In this document: positions 1-9,456 of the stretch, one piece after another
Layout of the letters: each line of letters opens with the position of its first letter
How positions within the stretch are numbered: the first letter of the stretch is position 1
Assembly (NCBI GenBank): GCA_023091665.1
Contig: JALJCQ010000012.1
Location: forward strand, 62,001 to 126,000
From: Pythium myriotylum
Taxonomy: Eukaryota > Oomycota > Peronosporomycetes > Pythiales > Pythiaceae
Reading direction: 5' to 3'
DNA length: 64,000 bases
Notes under the pieces: model-generated
Told to the model about the DNA's origin: nothing
Databases searched by the model: none
The model's input: the letters and a program-made list of their open reading frames with translations, nothing else
Program-made: the position numbers and the translations under genes

Positions 1-3000
1 TCGCGCTTGGACGACTCGGTGATGCGCGCGCCCTGCGACCACACGGGGGCCGACTCGCCATGGTATCCGTAGTTGAAAAACAGCTCCTCGCCCTTCTGGA
101 TGTCTGCATTGGCCCAGATCGAGATGTGGTGCTCGCCACCGACGCGGAATATGCGAGCATGGCACTTTTGGCCAACGTTCGCGTGGTTGCAGAACTTGCT
201 CTTGTTGCCAGTGCGAATGGCGTCAGCGACCGAATCTTCGTTGAGGTCGAAGAGGAAGCTGATGTTGAGCTTGTCGTAGATCGTGCCACGACGCTCAGCT
301 TCGTCGTGCGAGATGATCGCACCGACGTACTCATAGATAAACTCACCGCGCTTGATAGGCTCAAGTGCAAACGCACCCCAGCCGTGTGTGCGTGAGTACG
401 ATACGCCGATACGCTTATGCAAACCTCGTTGGACATTCACGTTGCAGCAGATACCCAAGTCCTGCGAGCTCACGTTCTTGTATTCGGGGTTGTACACTAG
501 TACAGGTACATCTGATGCCCCGCACGATCCACAGAGGTCGGGGTTACACTCACGTAGCGCCACAAAGCACGGACACTGGTTCGTTCGACAGTTGCCCATG
601 CTGCACTTGCAGCCTTGGAAGCGGTTCGGGCAGTCGCGCGAGCATGAGCAAGCCTTCTCACACATATGATCCCGCTTCATGCATGAGCAGCTCGCACCGT
701 AGTCGCAGATTCCTTCGTGATTGCACGGCTCGTAGTCATGGTTCGCTACTGACGTATCCTTTAGCCGCTGGTGGCGTGTACGCTTGAGCAGCTCACGATT
801 GTTGCCTGGCAGGGCAGCAGTCGCGCGACCCCTCTTACGATTCTTCTTGCCACTGACCTCGGGGGAGAAGTATCCTTGTTCATCGACAGGCTTGCTGCGC
901 TGTTGACTCACTAAGTAGGCGTGAATTTCACGACAAGACAGTGATGATTGCAGCACTGCACCAATCATGCACGCGTTGTCGCCGACGGTGTAGCGGAGCT
1001 TTTGGAGCACGAGCAGTTCAGCAGCATTCAACTTGGCCTTGATCTCGTCCTCAGGTTCGTTGAAAGCGTCAGCACCCGTCGACGGTTTTGTCGATTCCTC
1101 TGTAACATCATGCTTCGCCTTCCAGCAGGTTGTACCACACGTTTCACCGGCCTTGAGGAATGACTTAACCTTGGTTGAGACGAGCAATAAGTGAGAGTCG
1201 TCGAGGTATTCCGAGACATCACCATTTGTGCGCTTTGGCGGGACCTTTGGACGCTGACGTTGGCTGCGAGCCCTGATTCCTTGTGCTGCCAACTGGGACT
1301 CGACACTGATTGTGGCCATGGTACTGGCACGCGTACCCGATCGAGAAGAGCGACGAGGCTCAGATGCCGACAAGTCAATCAACTCTTGTGACTCTGCAGT
1401 TGTTGCGCTGCTCTCGCTCACAATATCTGTCATGTCGGTTGCTTGTGTTGCATCAGCAACTACCTCTTCATCGCCTTCGACAGACTCATCCGTTCCGGTT
1501 GAAACAGACGCAGGTTCTCCGTGAAGCTTGTCACAACCTGGCTCATTTTTCGGTTGGTCATCACCAGGTGCACCCCTTGCGCCCTGCGCGGCAACAGGAG
1601 CAAAACGCGTGGTTGGGTACAGTGGATCGACACGTCTTGTCGGTATCGGGTGCTCAATGCCGTGCTCGTGACAGTCATACTTGTAGCACATGCGACAAAA
1701 TAGATCGCGATAGGTTTCAGACAGATCACCATAATCTGTTGTCAGACGAAGTCCCAGAAGAGGGCGGAAACCCTTCGATGGACGAGTTTGCGATGGCAAC
1801 AGATTTGTATCAAAGTACGTCCACTGGGAAGCGAATCGCTCTGACAACGGGACATCAACCCGCGATTCACTCGCAAAAGGATGCAAATCGCTGGTTAAGA
1901 GGTTGATCGCCTTTCGCGTTGCCTCTTCATCTTCGACGACATGAGAGTGTTGTCCAGCCAAGAAGGTCTTCGTCTCATCGATACGTTTTCGCGCATTGTT
2001 TCGCGATTCTCGTCGCTTCTTTATCTCCATGTACTCAGTGTAGGGCTGAGCAAAGCCAGCAACCTGCTTGAGGGCGTTAAAGACAGTTTCTTGGTCGCCA
2101 CATTCAGAAATAACCAATCGTAGCATGTACTCATGGGCCTCGTTGTCAAGCCCATTACACGACTTGGCACCTTCTGCTGCTTGCTTAGCCTGAATGGCCT
2201 CGTATGCCTTCACATCAATAGCATCCCCATCATCGTTGTCACCAAAGTATGGCACGTAACGAAGGATAGGATCATCTTCAACTCGCACACTCGACTTGAT
2301 GCCCGTGTAGGTGGTCGAACGACTAATAGGGCGCACTGAAGCGAGCTCAAGAGCCGTCTCAGCGATGGTATCCTTCTCAACGAGGAACGTGTCGCCTCGT
2401 CCGATTTTAATAGTTCCCATAGCGTCAAGAGGAGAAAGTACTCTGGGAAGTTGCAGCTGTTTGGCGATAGAGAGCTCTGCTTTGCAGACAGATAGCTTCT
2501 CGTACTTCATTCTTGGATCACGACGAACCGCATGCTGCACAATCGAATGATGGTGCTCATCACGCAGTCGTGTATACTCCTGGACTTTCTCGCGAGCTTC
2601 ACGTAAAATCGCTTCACTCTTGCGCCCGTAGCAACCTTTGATCTGCGGAGTCCATGTCTCAAGCAATTCCATCACACGGTCATTCATTGCCTCTTGTGAG
2701 AGTTCCGGCTTCGAAGTGTCGTTTGAGAGAAGAAATGTTTTTGTCTTTCCAAAAGAAGCTAGCAGCTGGCACTTCGTATCAAGTTCCCCACTGGTATCTG
2801 TCCACGTACAACATAGTCAGACGACCGACGAATCACCACCCAATTGCTTGAAACTAAGCGCCCTTACCAAACTCAACCAGCGGCTTGTCTGCATTCGAAA
2901 CGAATGGTGGCAACACGGAAGAAGGCAATAATAGTAGGTTCGCAGGTGCAGAACTAAACTTCAAGCCACGCCACGTAGTCCAATGGGGAACCGTGTCTAC

Positions 3001-4440
3001 TGCTGTGCGAGGCTTCGGAAGCAGTTCCATAAACTTTCCATTGCTCGTTGATTTTGAAGCCGACGGAATAGACGGCTTCGAGTGAGAACCACCGCGCTTC
3101 TTACTCTTGGAGCCTTTGTTGGATGAGGTTTTCTTGCTTGAAGGAACGGGTAACTCCAGCACAAAGTCACCGTCATTCTTGGAGTCATCATCCTCGTCCT
3201 CCTCAATCAACTGCACAATTTCAACCAGGCTCATATCGTCACTGGATTCACTCGGTGCACGCCCTCGTTGCGATCTGGATGAAGGGTCCTGACGAGATGA
3301 CTGAGTCTTGGATTTTGTTTGCGGAGTCGGGGTAGGCGACAAGGTTGACTTAATGATGTTGATGTCTCTTTGAAGACGCGACCATTCGCGTTCCTGGGCC
3401 TGGAGCTCACCCACAGAGAACCAGTCGGAGAGTAAGCCAGTCTCATTGCGCTTTCGTCGGGGCTCTTCAATCGCTGGAGGTGTTGGTGTGGACTTCGATT
3501 GCTTCGCCGTCACAGGTTTGGTTGAAGCCGCTGTCTTCTTACTACTGCTCTTCTTTGCCTCAGCTGGGCGTGACCGCGGTGGTGTTGGAGGCGGGGATGG
3601 AGATGGAGACCTTGGTCTGGAGAGCGCAGTCTTCTTAAGAACCTGCGCACCCAGTGCTGTCGTGGATTTCTGGGTGAGTGCAAGGGACGCACGAAGGGCT
3701 GCCTTCTTTGCCTCCACAAAATCATCTTCAAAGTCGTCGCTATCTTCTTCAGCTTCTTCTTCTTCCTCTTCTTCCTCCTCGTCCTCCGACTCTTCTAGCC
3801 TTCGCTTGTTCGCTTTTCTCTTCGAAGGCGGTGGAGACGAATCGCGCTTCCTCGTCGGTTGTTGTTTCCGCGCGAGTGTAGTCGCCAGCACGGTTCGAAC
3901 GATGCCTGCGGTCGGTTTCGCTTTCGGGCTGCGACTGTCGACCGTGCGCGGGGCTTTGGTGGTCGTGGGCTTTGGCTTCGGGCTCGCGTGCTGCTGCTTC
4001 TGGCTGAGGCGTTGCAACCGCGCGAGCTCGCGTTCCTGGGCTTGAAGCTCGCTGACCGTGAGGTGCTCCGAGAACAAGTGGCGCTGCGCGACGCGTCGCG
4101 GGCGTTCGTCGATCTCTTCTTCACTAAAGCTGCGTTTTTTCTTGGGCTTGTTGCTCTTGACGGGAGTGGACTTGGCAGTCTTGCCCTTGGCCTTCTTCGC
4201 GGGCTTGCGCGCCTCAAAGTCGTCCGAGTCGTCGTTCGACGAGCCGGACGGCGACTCGAGGAACGCCCACTCGGTCGGCTTGCGCATGTGGCGCGACGGC
4301 GACGCGTCCGAGGACGAGCGGCGGCGCCGCGCCGCGCCGTCGCTGTCGCTGCTGAGCTCGATGACGTCGCCCTCGCGAGGCTCCTGGGCGGTGGAGCGAG
4401 TCGCGCTCTTTCCAGTGGGACCGCTGGGAGCTCTCGCCAT
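1..4440 (-). CDS. EZH: Polycomb E(z)-type histone H3K27 methyltransferase (CXC-SET), C-terminus off the left edge
   Basis: This is the predicted catalytic subunit of PRC2, which methylates histone H3 lysine 27 in the nucleus. The gene has two exons, 4440-2868 and 2797-<1. The 70-bp intron (GTAAGG donor, CAG acceptor) keeps the frame. About 1,457 residues are visible, roughly twice EZH2. The first ~520 are low-complexity, with Ser/Asp/Glu and basic runs and a Glu run near 3,760. Exon 2 has an E(z)-like segment (VEDDPILRYVPYFGD, near 2,280) and the motif DLFCRMCYKYDCHEHG (near 1,690). A cysteine-rich CXC region lies at about 735-450. A SET domain follows, with GWGAF, EYVGAIIS, GNKSKFCNHAN and GEELFFNYGY. 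Only a few C-terminal residues should be missing. The start was set at the ATG before ARAPSGP; a longer open frame extends upstream to 4881 but lacks conserved features. The intron and start are inferred; the SET/CXC identity is seen directly. Confidence 0.9.
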
Positions 4441-4939
4441 GGAGTCGGTGGCTCGCGGCGGCTCGCGGACGCCGCCCCGTTGAAGTGGCGCGCTTTGGAG
4501 GTCGCGGGGATATCCCTCGTTTGCCCGATGGCGATGGCCACGAAGGATTGGGGAAGGGAGGGATGACCTCGTGCACGATAGTGACATTGACGTGCCACTG
4601 GAGAGAGGATATGGCGGGGGAAGGCCTGCATGCGATGATGCAGGCGACGAGAGGAAGGCTCGTATCGCGCCGCCGGAAACGCCCGACCTTAAACGAGGGC
4701 AACAAGAGCTCTCTGTTGGTGGTTGGTATGGGAAAGTAGTCGCAAATGAGGCGGTCTTAATCGCTTTAATAGGAGAACGCGAGGGGTCAAAGGAGGAAGG
4801 TTTCGTTTCGTACGTCGAAAATGCAGCTACTATCCACGGGATCATTTCGAATGCGAGGTAGGCAGTAAAGGGGCCTTGCATAACGGACGATCACCAGTGA
4901 GCGAGCGCGAAAGGTCCTGGTGGTCACGGCTGGAAGCGT
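4441..4939. other. Intergenic/5' region of the E(z) gene, no gene seen
   Basis: These 500 bases separate the E(z) start from the 3' end of the next minus-strand gene. The E(z) frame stays open through much of it, so a longer E(z) N-terminus cannot be excluded. The translated residues there are Ser/Pro/Arg-rich without recognisable features. Confidence 0.4.
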
Positions 4940-5448
4940 CTACTGGAACTCGGCCGCGTCATAAATACCTGGGAGCATGGTGTTGACCTTCTCCGCGATC
5001 GCCATGACGATACCACTACAGCCACCGGCCACATGAGCGCTCCGTGCATCTTGTCACACTTATCATACCCACACCACCAACTCACCTGCGGTAGGCCGAG
5101 ATGCCCTTTTCCTTGAGCCAGAACCAGAACGCGTCGCAGTGCGCGGCGCAGTCGATCAGTCCGTCCTCGTTCTTCTCCGAGTTCTCCTACCCACCAACCA
5201 CACCATCCCACGCGTCAGCCATGGCGTTGCACACTCTCATGCCCAGACACGCTCACCTTGAGCAGCAGGAACTGGCCGATGAGCTGGAACGTGTTCTCGA
5301 TCTTGACGTCTCCCTCGGCGAGCTTGGCGACCGCGGCCTTGCCGATGCCCGGCACCTCCGTGAGGTCGCCCGTGAGCGGCGCGCGCAAAAAGTCGGCGAG
5401 CGTGTCCTCGGCCACGCGCGACTTCTGCGGATCGTACCCGTCGGCCAT
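4940..5448 (-). CDS. Small helix-hairpin-helix protein, BAF-like
   Basis: I reconstruct three exons, 5448-5257, 5186-5086 and 5015-4940, giving a 122-aa protein. Both introns (70 bp) have GTGAG donors and phases that join cleanly (K/E and AG/T). The N-terminal half has a helix-hairpin-helix (VPGIGKAAVAKLAEG) followed by NTFQLIGQFLLLK. That arrangement resembles barrier-to-autointegration factor, where a GIG hairpin is followed by a GQFLVLK stretch. The C-terminal half (HCDAFWFWLKEKGISAYRS, then GIVMAIAEKVNTMLPGIYD) is compact and appears conserved in stramenopiles. HhH folds usually bind DNA non-specifically, so a small chromatin or DNA-binding protein is plausible. Membership of the BAF family is inference from motif order only. 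It is divergently paired with the mitochondrial carrier gene 225 bp away. Confidence 0.7.
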
Positions 5449-5672
5449 GGTGTCTTCCTGAGCAGCTTCCAAGTGGATATCCCTTTTTCGCCCGAGTCAA
5501 CCCACCGCTTCTTCAAAGAGAGGGGTTTATTACACGTTCTATTTACGAAGATGAGTAATTACGATTGTCGGGGTGGAACACCTGAGAGAGACCATCACTC
5601 CCGACGCAGATCTGAGACCGCCGAACCATGAATGGGGCCCAGTGAGTGAGCAGCTCCGTTCGCGTCCGCACG
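5449..5672. promoter_or_regulatory. Divergent promoter between the HhH protein and the carrier
   Basis: This 224-bp gap lies between two divergently transcribed starts and must hold both promoters. An ATG followed by a GTGAGTGAG donor-like string sits at about 5629-5649, so a short upstream exon of the carrier gene is possible. No TATA box is evident. Confidence 0.4.
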
Positions 5673-6575
5673 ATGACGTCCGTGGCGACGCTGCGCTCGG
5701 CGCCCTCGTCCGTGGCCTCCAGGGACTCGCCGCAGCGCTCCAAGAAGCTCGCGGCCGGCGCGCTCTCGGGCATGCTCTCGGCGCTGGCCTTCCAGCCGCT
5801 CGACGTGCTGCGCACGCACCAGCAGGGCGCGTTCGGCAGCCGCCACCATGACGCTGCGGGCTCGGTCAAGGCGTCTCCGGCGCTGACCGACCGCATGCGG
5901 TCGATGTGGCGAGGCACGTCTGCCACGCTCATCCGCGTGGCCGGCGGTGCTGGGCTCTACTTCACGACGCTCGACCACTGCCTCGCCGTCGTGCCCAACA
6001 CCCCGCTCAACACGTTCCTCTCGGGCGCGTTCGCACGCACGTTCGCTGGTTTCGTCGTATCGCCCATGACGATCATCAAGGCGCGGATGGAATGGCAACC
6101 AGCGGGCACCTACAATGGCAATGTCCACGTACTGCGTCAGGTGCTGCGCGAGGAAGGCGTGCGCGGACTCTATCGCGGCATGGTCCCCACGCTTGCACGC
6201 GACGTGCCGTTCTCCGGGCTGTATGTGCTCATCTACAAGACTCTGCAAGGTCATGTCGAAGGGTTGGGGACTGTGCTTCCATCCTATGCTATCAACTTTG
6301 GCAGCGGAGTCGTCGCTGGTGTGTTGGCAACGACTGTTGTCCACCCAGCCGATGTGGTCAAGACGCGCATGCAGCTCACGATCGTTCAGTCTGGTGCTAC
6401 AGGCAAACTGCTCGCTGTCACAAACTCGCTGACGCTACAACAGACGCTGCGCAAGATCTGGACCGAGGAAGGCGCGCGCGGTTTTGCCAAAGGCATTGTG
6501 CCTCGAGTACTCAAGCGAACCCTCTCGACTGCACTCACGTGGACCATCTACGAGCAGCTCTCAGTCAAGCGGTAG
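5673..6575 (+). CDS. SLC25A38: Mitochondrial carrier, SLC25A38/Hem25-like glycine transporter
   Basis: This 300-aa protein is a mitochondrial inner-membrane carrier with three repeats. The three signature motifs are degenerate in the SLC25A38 manner: QPLDVLRTHQQ in repeat 1, SPMTIIKARMEW in repeat 2 and HPADVVKTRMQL in repeat 3. Each is followed by an EEG/GLYRG-type loop (EEGVRGLYRGMVP, EEGARGFAKGIVP). SLC25A38/Hem25 proteins import glycine for the first step of haem synthesis. The substrate here is inferred from overall resemblance and not proven. The open frame extends to 5646 but begins there with GTG; the first ATG (MTSVATLRSA) was used. The gene ends 56 bp from the 3' end of the convergent Twinkle gene. 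Confidence 0.85.
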   Translation: MTSVATLRSAPSSVASRDSPQRSKKLAAGALSGMLSALAFQPLDVLRTHQQGAFGSRHHDAAGSVKASPALTDRMRSMWRGTSATLIRVAGGAGLYFTTLDHCLAVVPNTPLNTFLSGAFARTFAGFVVSPMTIIKARMEWQPAGTYNGNVHVLRQVLREEGVRGLYRGMVPTLARDVPFSGLYVLIYKTLQGHVEGLGTVLPSYAINFGSGVVAGVLATTVVHPADVVKTRMQLTIVQSGATGKLLAVTNSLTLQQTLRKIWTEEGARGFAKGIVPRVLKRTLSTALTWTIYEQLSVKR

Positions 6576-6631
6576 TATAGACAGATTGATAATAGTGTAA
6601 CACTGGTTTTGACAGATAGGACACCATTGAA

Positions 6632-9217
6632 TTATCTAGTGATGATCGGCGTGAATGCGGAGAAAGGTTCAGGACCAGTACCGCTGTCTCGAGCGCTCGG
6701 GCCTCGTCTCGGTATTCCATTTACGCCACCCGGACCGCGCAAGCCCCCCGTGGAACCAGAGACTGCCGGTGACCCCTTCGGCTTGTCGTTGTCTCCGTTA
6801 GGGGCAAAATGGTGGCCGATGATGCCGTTCAGACCATTCAGGCCATTGAGACCGTTGACCCCGTTCACACGCGAGCCGTTGACACTTGCAGCAGAGCTCG
6901 GAACCCCATCCACTGCTTTCAGACTGTAGACAGTCCGACCTTCGCTGTATTCCTCAAAGTCACCAAAGTCGTCTACTTCATTCGAGTACTCGAACCGACG
7001 AGGCGGAGCTGGGTCAACGTCGACTGTGTTCACGACGATTCGAGCGTCTTCATTTGGTTGCGCGTTTGCTGCTCGCTCCTGACGCTGCTGCCGCATCTTC
7101 TGCTCGAGTTGCATCTCCGCTTCTAGATGAATCGAGGCGACATTCTCGTCCATCATCTGCTCTCCGTACTCCTTGAGTGAGTTTGAATCAGCATCATAAG
7201 TAAGTGGAATGGAGCCGAGCGTGCCGTCGAATCGGTTCTTGCGCACGTCCAGCTTGTTCTGGCCCTTGGTGCGCTGGAGAATCAACACGTTATCGGCCTC
7301 CTGTGTCGCCTTGGCCGTGCCGAACACGGAAGTCAGCGTGAGATCGACATCTTCCTGTTCTTTTCTTGGGTGGATCACGAGCGTCAAGTGCACATTCTTC
7401 TGGGTCGCAAACTTGCGGAACTTGTCGAGCGCTTGGTCCTGTCGTTCAAACTTGTCATACCCACGGCCCTGTCCTGCCATCATGAACTGGACGTTGTCGA
7501 GCAGAATGTGCTGCACGTCGTACGCATACACCGCGTACTCCATGGCATCCAGTACTTCATCCACGTCGGTGCTCCCGAAGAAGCGCAAGAAGTACATAGG
7601 CAGTGCCTCGAACTTGTCAGCGACTACTTCGAACGCATTCACGTCACCACGCAGGCTCTTGCCAGCCAGCTGCGTGAGCATTTTCTGGATCAACCGAGTG
7701 TTTTTGATCTCGAATGAGCCCCAAAGTGTGTTGACTCCCTGACCGCATAGATCCAGCGAGAGCTGGCTCAGCAAAGTCGTCTTACCGCAGCCAGTCGGAC
7801 CGGTGAGGATGGTCACCTCGCCTGGACGATGACCCTTTAGCAATCGGTTCAAAGACGGTAGTGTTCGCGATTGCACGCCGCAAGCACGGATCGGGTTGAC
7901 GATCTCTTCGTACACGTCGCGGCGGAGCTGGTCGAATGTCGCAATCTGGCTATGCGGAATGATCTCGGCTCGCGCAATGAGCTGCTTCATGTCGACACCC
8001 GCAAGCAATGCGTCGTTGGCGTCCTTGATGCGCGGACCAGCCGGATCCGAGGGGGCACGCACGATGTAGCTACGCGTGATGCCGAGCTTCGCAGCGAACT
8101 TCTCGACGTTGGCCTGACCAGCAGCGTCGTTGTCCATCCATAGGTACACTTTCTTGAATCGCTCGAGCAGGGGCAGAACGTTTGGCGGCAGCGACTGGCA
8201 GCCGTTGGGCAGCGAGACGGCAGGCAAGCCCGTTGCCTGGTACACGGCCATGGCATCGAACTCGCCTTCGGTAACGACGATCTCTTCAGCCGACAGCGGG
8301 ACCGTATTCCAACCGAAGAGTCCCCAGCTACCGCCCTTGGGCACGAGGCGCTGGTGGGTCTTGTTCTCGAAGCCACGCAGCTTGAGGCGAATGACATCGA
8401 ACTGGTTCTTGTCGGCCGACGTGGGTGATGAGTGGCTGCGCACGACACCCATTGCATCCATGTCTTCCTGACGCGCCATCCACGGGAACGAGATGCATTT
8501 GGCGACAATCTGCTCGCCGCGCTCGTCGCGGAACGGCTGCTCGATGGCGCCGACGCCGTACTTGCTCAGCACGCGCTCACTGATGCCTCGGACTTCCGTG
8601 AGGTACTGGCGCACGGCAGCAAACTCGGGGTCGTCGAGCAAGTTGCGCTGGATCGCCATGGCTTTCGCGTTGTCGAGCACCGAGATGATCTTGGCCTCGG
8701 ACGCCAGCGGCGCCGCGGCATCTCCTCCGCCGTGCAGCAATCCTCCGGCCGAGCCGACCACGACGCCCGTCTGGAGCTTCTGCTTGAAGTCGAACCAGCT
8801 CCCAGCCGCGCCGCAGCGGTGGCACTTGTAGACGCCCTTACTCTTGTGCACGTAGAGCTTGAAAAAGTTGTCCATCTTGCCGCGCGTCGGGTGGCAGAAT
8901 GGGCACTCCTTGACCACGAAATGCGTGTCCGTCGCGCGGAAGACCATACTCTTGCGCTCTAGAAAGCCTGGAATCTCGTGCGGGTCTTCCAGTTGGTAGT
9001 GGGCCGACACGAACGCCGAGGAGAAGCTGCGCGCGAGCGGCGTGTGGATGTGGATCGTCGCGAGTCGTGAGCTCGAGATTGCGAGAGAACGCGAGCTGCT
9101 CAGGAGACCGCCGTCGCGTGGGCGCGGAGCGACAGACGAGGCGGACGCGATGGACGAGGCCGATGCAGCGCGAGCGGCGCGCAGGCCGCGCGAGCGCACG
9201 ACGCCGAAGGCGCGCAT
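6632..9217 (-). CDS. TWNK: Twinkle-type mitochondrial DNA primase-helicase
   Basis: This single-exon gene encodes an 861-aa protein similar to phage T7 gp4 and Twinkle, which unwinds organellar DNA during replication. The start chosen (MRAFGVVRSRGLRAARAAS) gives an Arg/Ser/Ala-rich mitochondrial targeting sequence. A primase zinc ribbon is intact (CPFC at 105-108, CHRC at 132-135). The TOPRIM motifs follow, with VTEGEFDAM near 315 and YLWMDNDAAG near 358. The RecA/DnaB-like helicase domain has Walker A GPTGCGKTTLL near 475 and Walker B HILLDNVQF. Retention of the zinc ribbon and TOPRIM acidic residues suggests primase activity, as in plants and protists and unlike animal Twinkle. The C-terminal tail carries repeated NG/LNG units of unknown role. 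It is divergently paired with the DEAD-box gene. Confidence 0.93.
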   Translation of the reverse strand: MRAFGVVRSRGLRAARAASASSIASASSVAPRPRDGGLLSSSRSLAISSSRLATIHIHTPLARSFSSAFVSAHYQLEDPHEIPGFLERKSMVFRATDTHFVVKECPFCHPTRGKMDNFFKLYVHKSKGVYKCHRCGAAGSWFDFKQKLQTGVVVGSAGGLLHGGGDAAAPLASEAKIISVLDNAKAMAIQRNLLDDPEFAAVRQYLTEVRGISERVLSKYGVGAIEQPFRDERGEQIVAKCISFPWMARQEDMDAMGVVRSHSSPTSADKNQFDVIRLKLRGFENKTHQRLVPKGGSWGLFGWNTVPLSAEEIVVTEGEFDAMAVYQATGLPAVSLPNGCQSLPPNVLPLLERFKKVYLWMDNDAAGQANVEKFAAKLGITRSYIVRAPSDPAGPRIKDANDALLAGVDMKQLIARAEIIPHSQIATFDQLRRDVYEEIVNPIRACGVQSRTLPSLNRLLKGHRPGEVTILTGPTGCGKTTLLSQLSLDLCGQGVNTLWGSFEIKNTRLIQKMLTQLAGKSLRGDVNAFEVVADKFEALPMYFLRFFGSTDVDEVLDAMEYAVYAYDVQHILLDNVQFMMAGQGRGYDKFERQDQALDKFRKFATQKNVHLTLVIHPRKEQEDVDLTLTSVFGTAKATQEADNVLILQRTKGQNKLDVRKNRFDGTLGSIPLTYDADSNSLKEYGEQMMDENVASIHLEAEMQLEQKMRQQRQERAANAQPNEDARIVVNTVDVDPAPPRRFEYSNEVDDFGDFEEYSEGRTVYSLKAVDGVPSSAASVNGSRVNGVNGLNGLNGLNGIIGHHFAPNGDNDKPKGSPAVSGSTGGLRGPGGVNGIPRRGPSARDSGTGPEPFSAFTPIITR

Positions 9218-9456
9218 GGAGGCAGGGAGAGGCGGTGGGGCTTCGTGGTGTGGCCGGCCGAGGAGCTCAAGGTGGGCAGGAGAAACATGAGACCGTCTTT
9301 TGATTGGTGGAAAAGGCAAACGTTGGTAAAGTAGAGAGATGTAATTGGTGGAATATAGGTAGAGCATTCCGGCCAGTCTTTTCAAGCTTGGTGAGTTGAC
9401 GACCATCACTCTGCGTACCATCGTTGGTCTGTTGGTTCCGGACAGAGCCCAACGAC
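9218..9456. promoter_or_regulatory. Divergent promoter between the Twinkle and DEAD-box genes
   Basis: This 239-bp spacer separates two divergent start codons. A CCATCACTCTGCG string near 9402, about 55 bp before the DEAD-box ATG, weakly resembles the oomycete initiator. Nothing else is evident. Confidence 0.35.
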
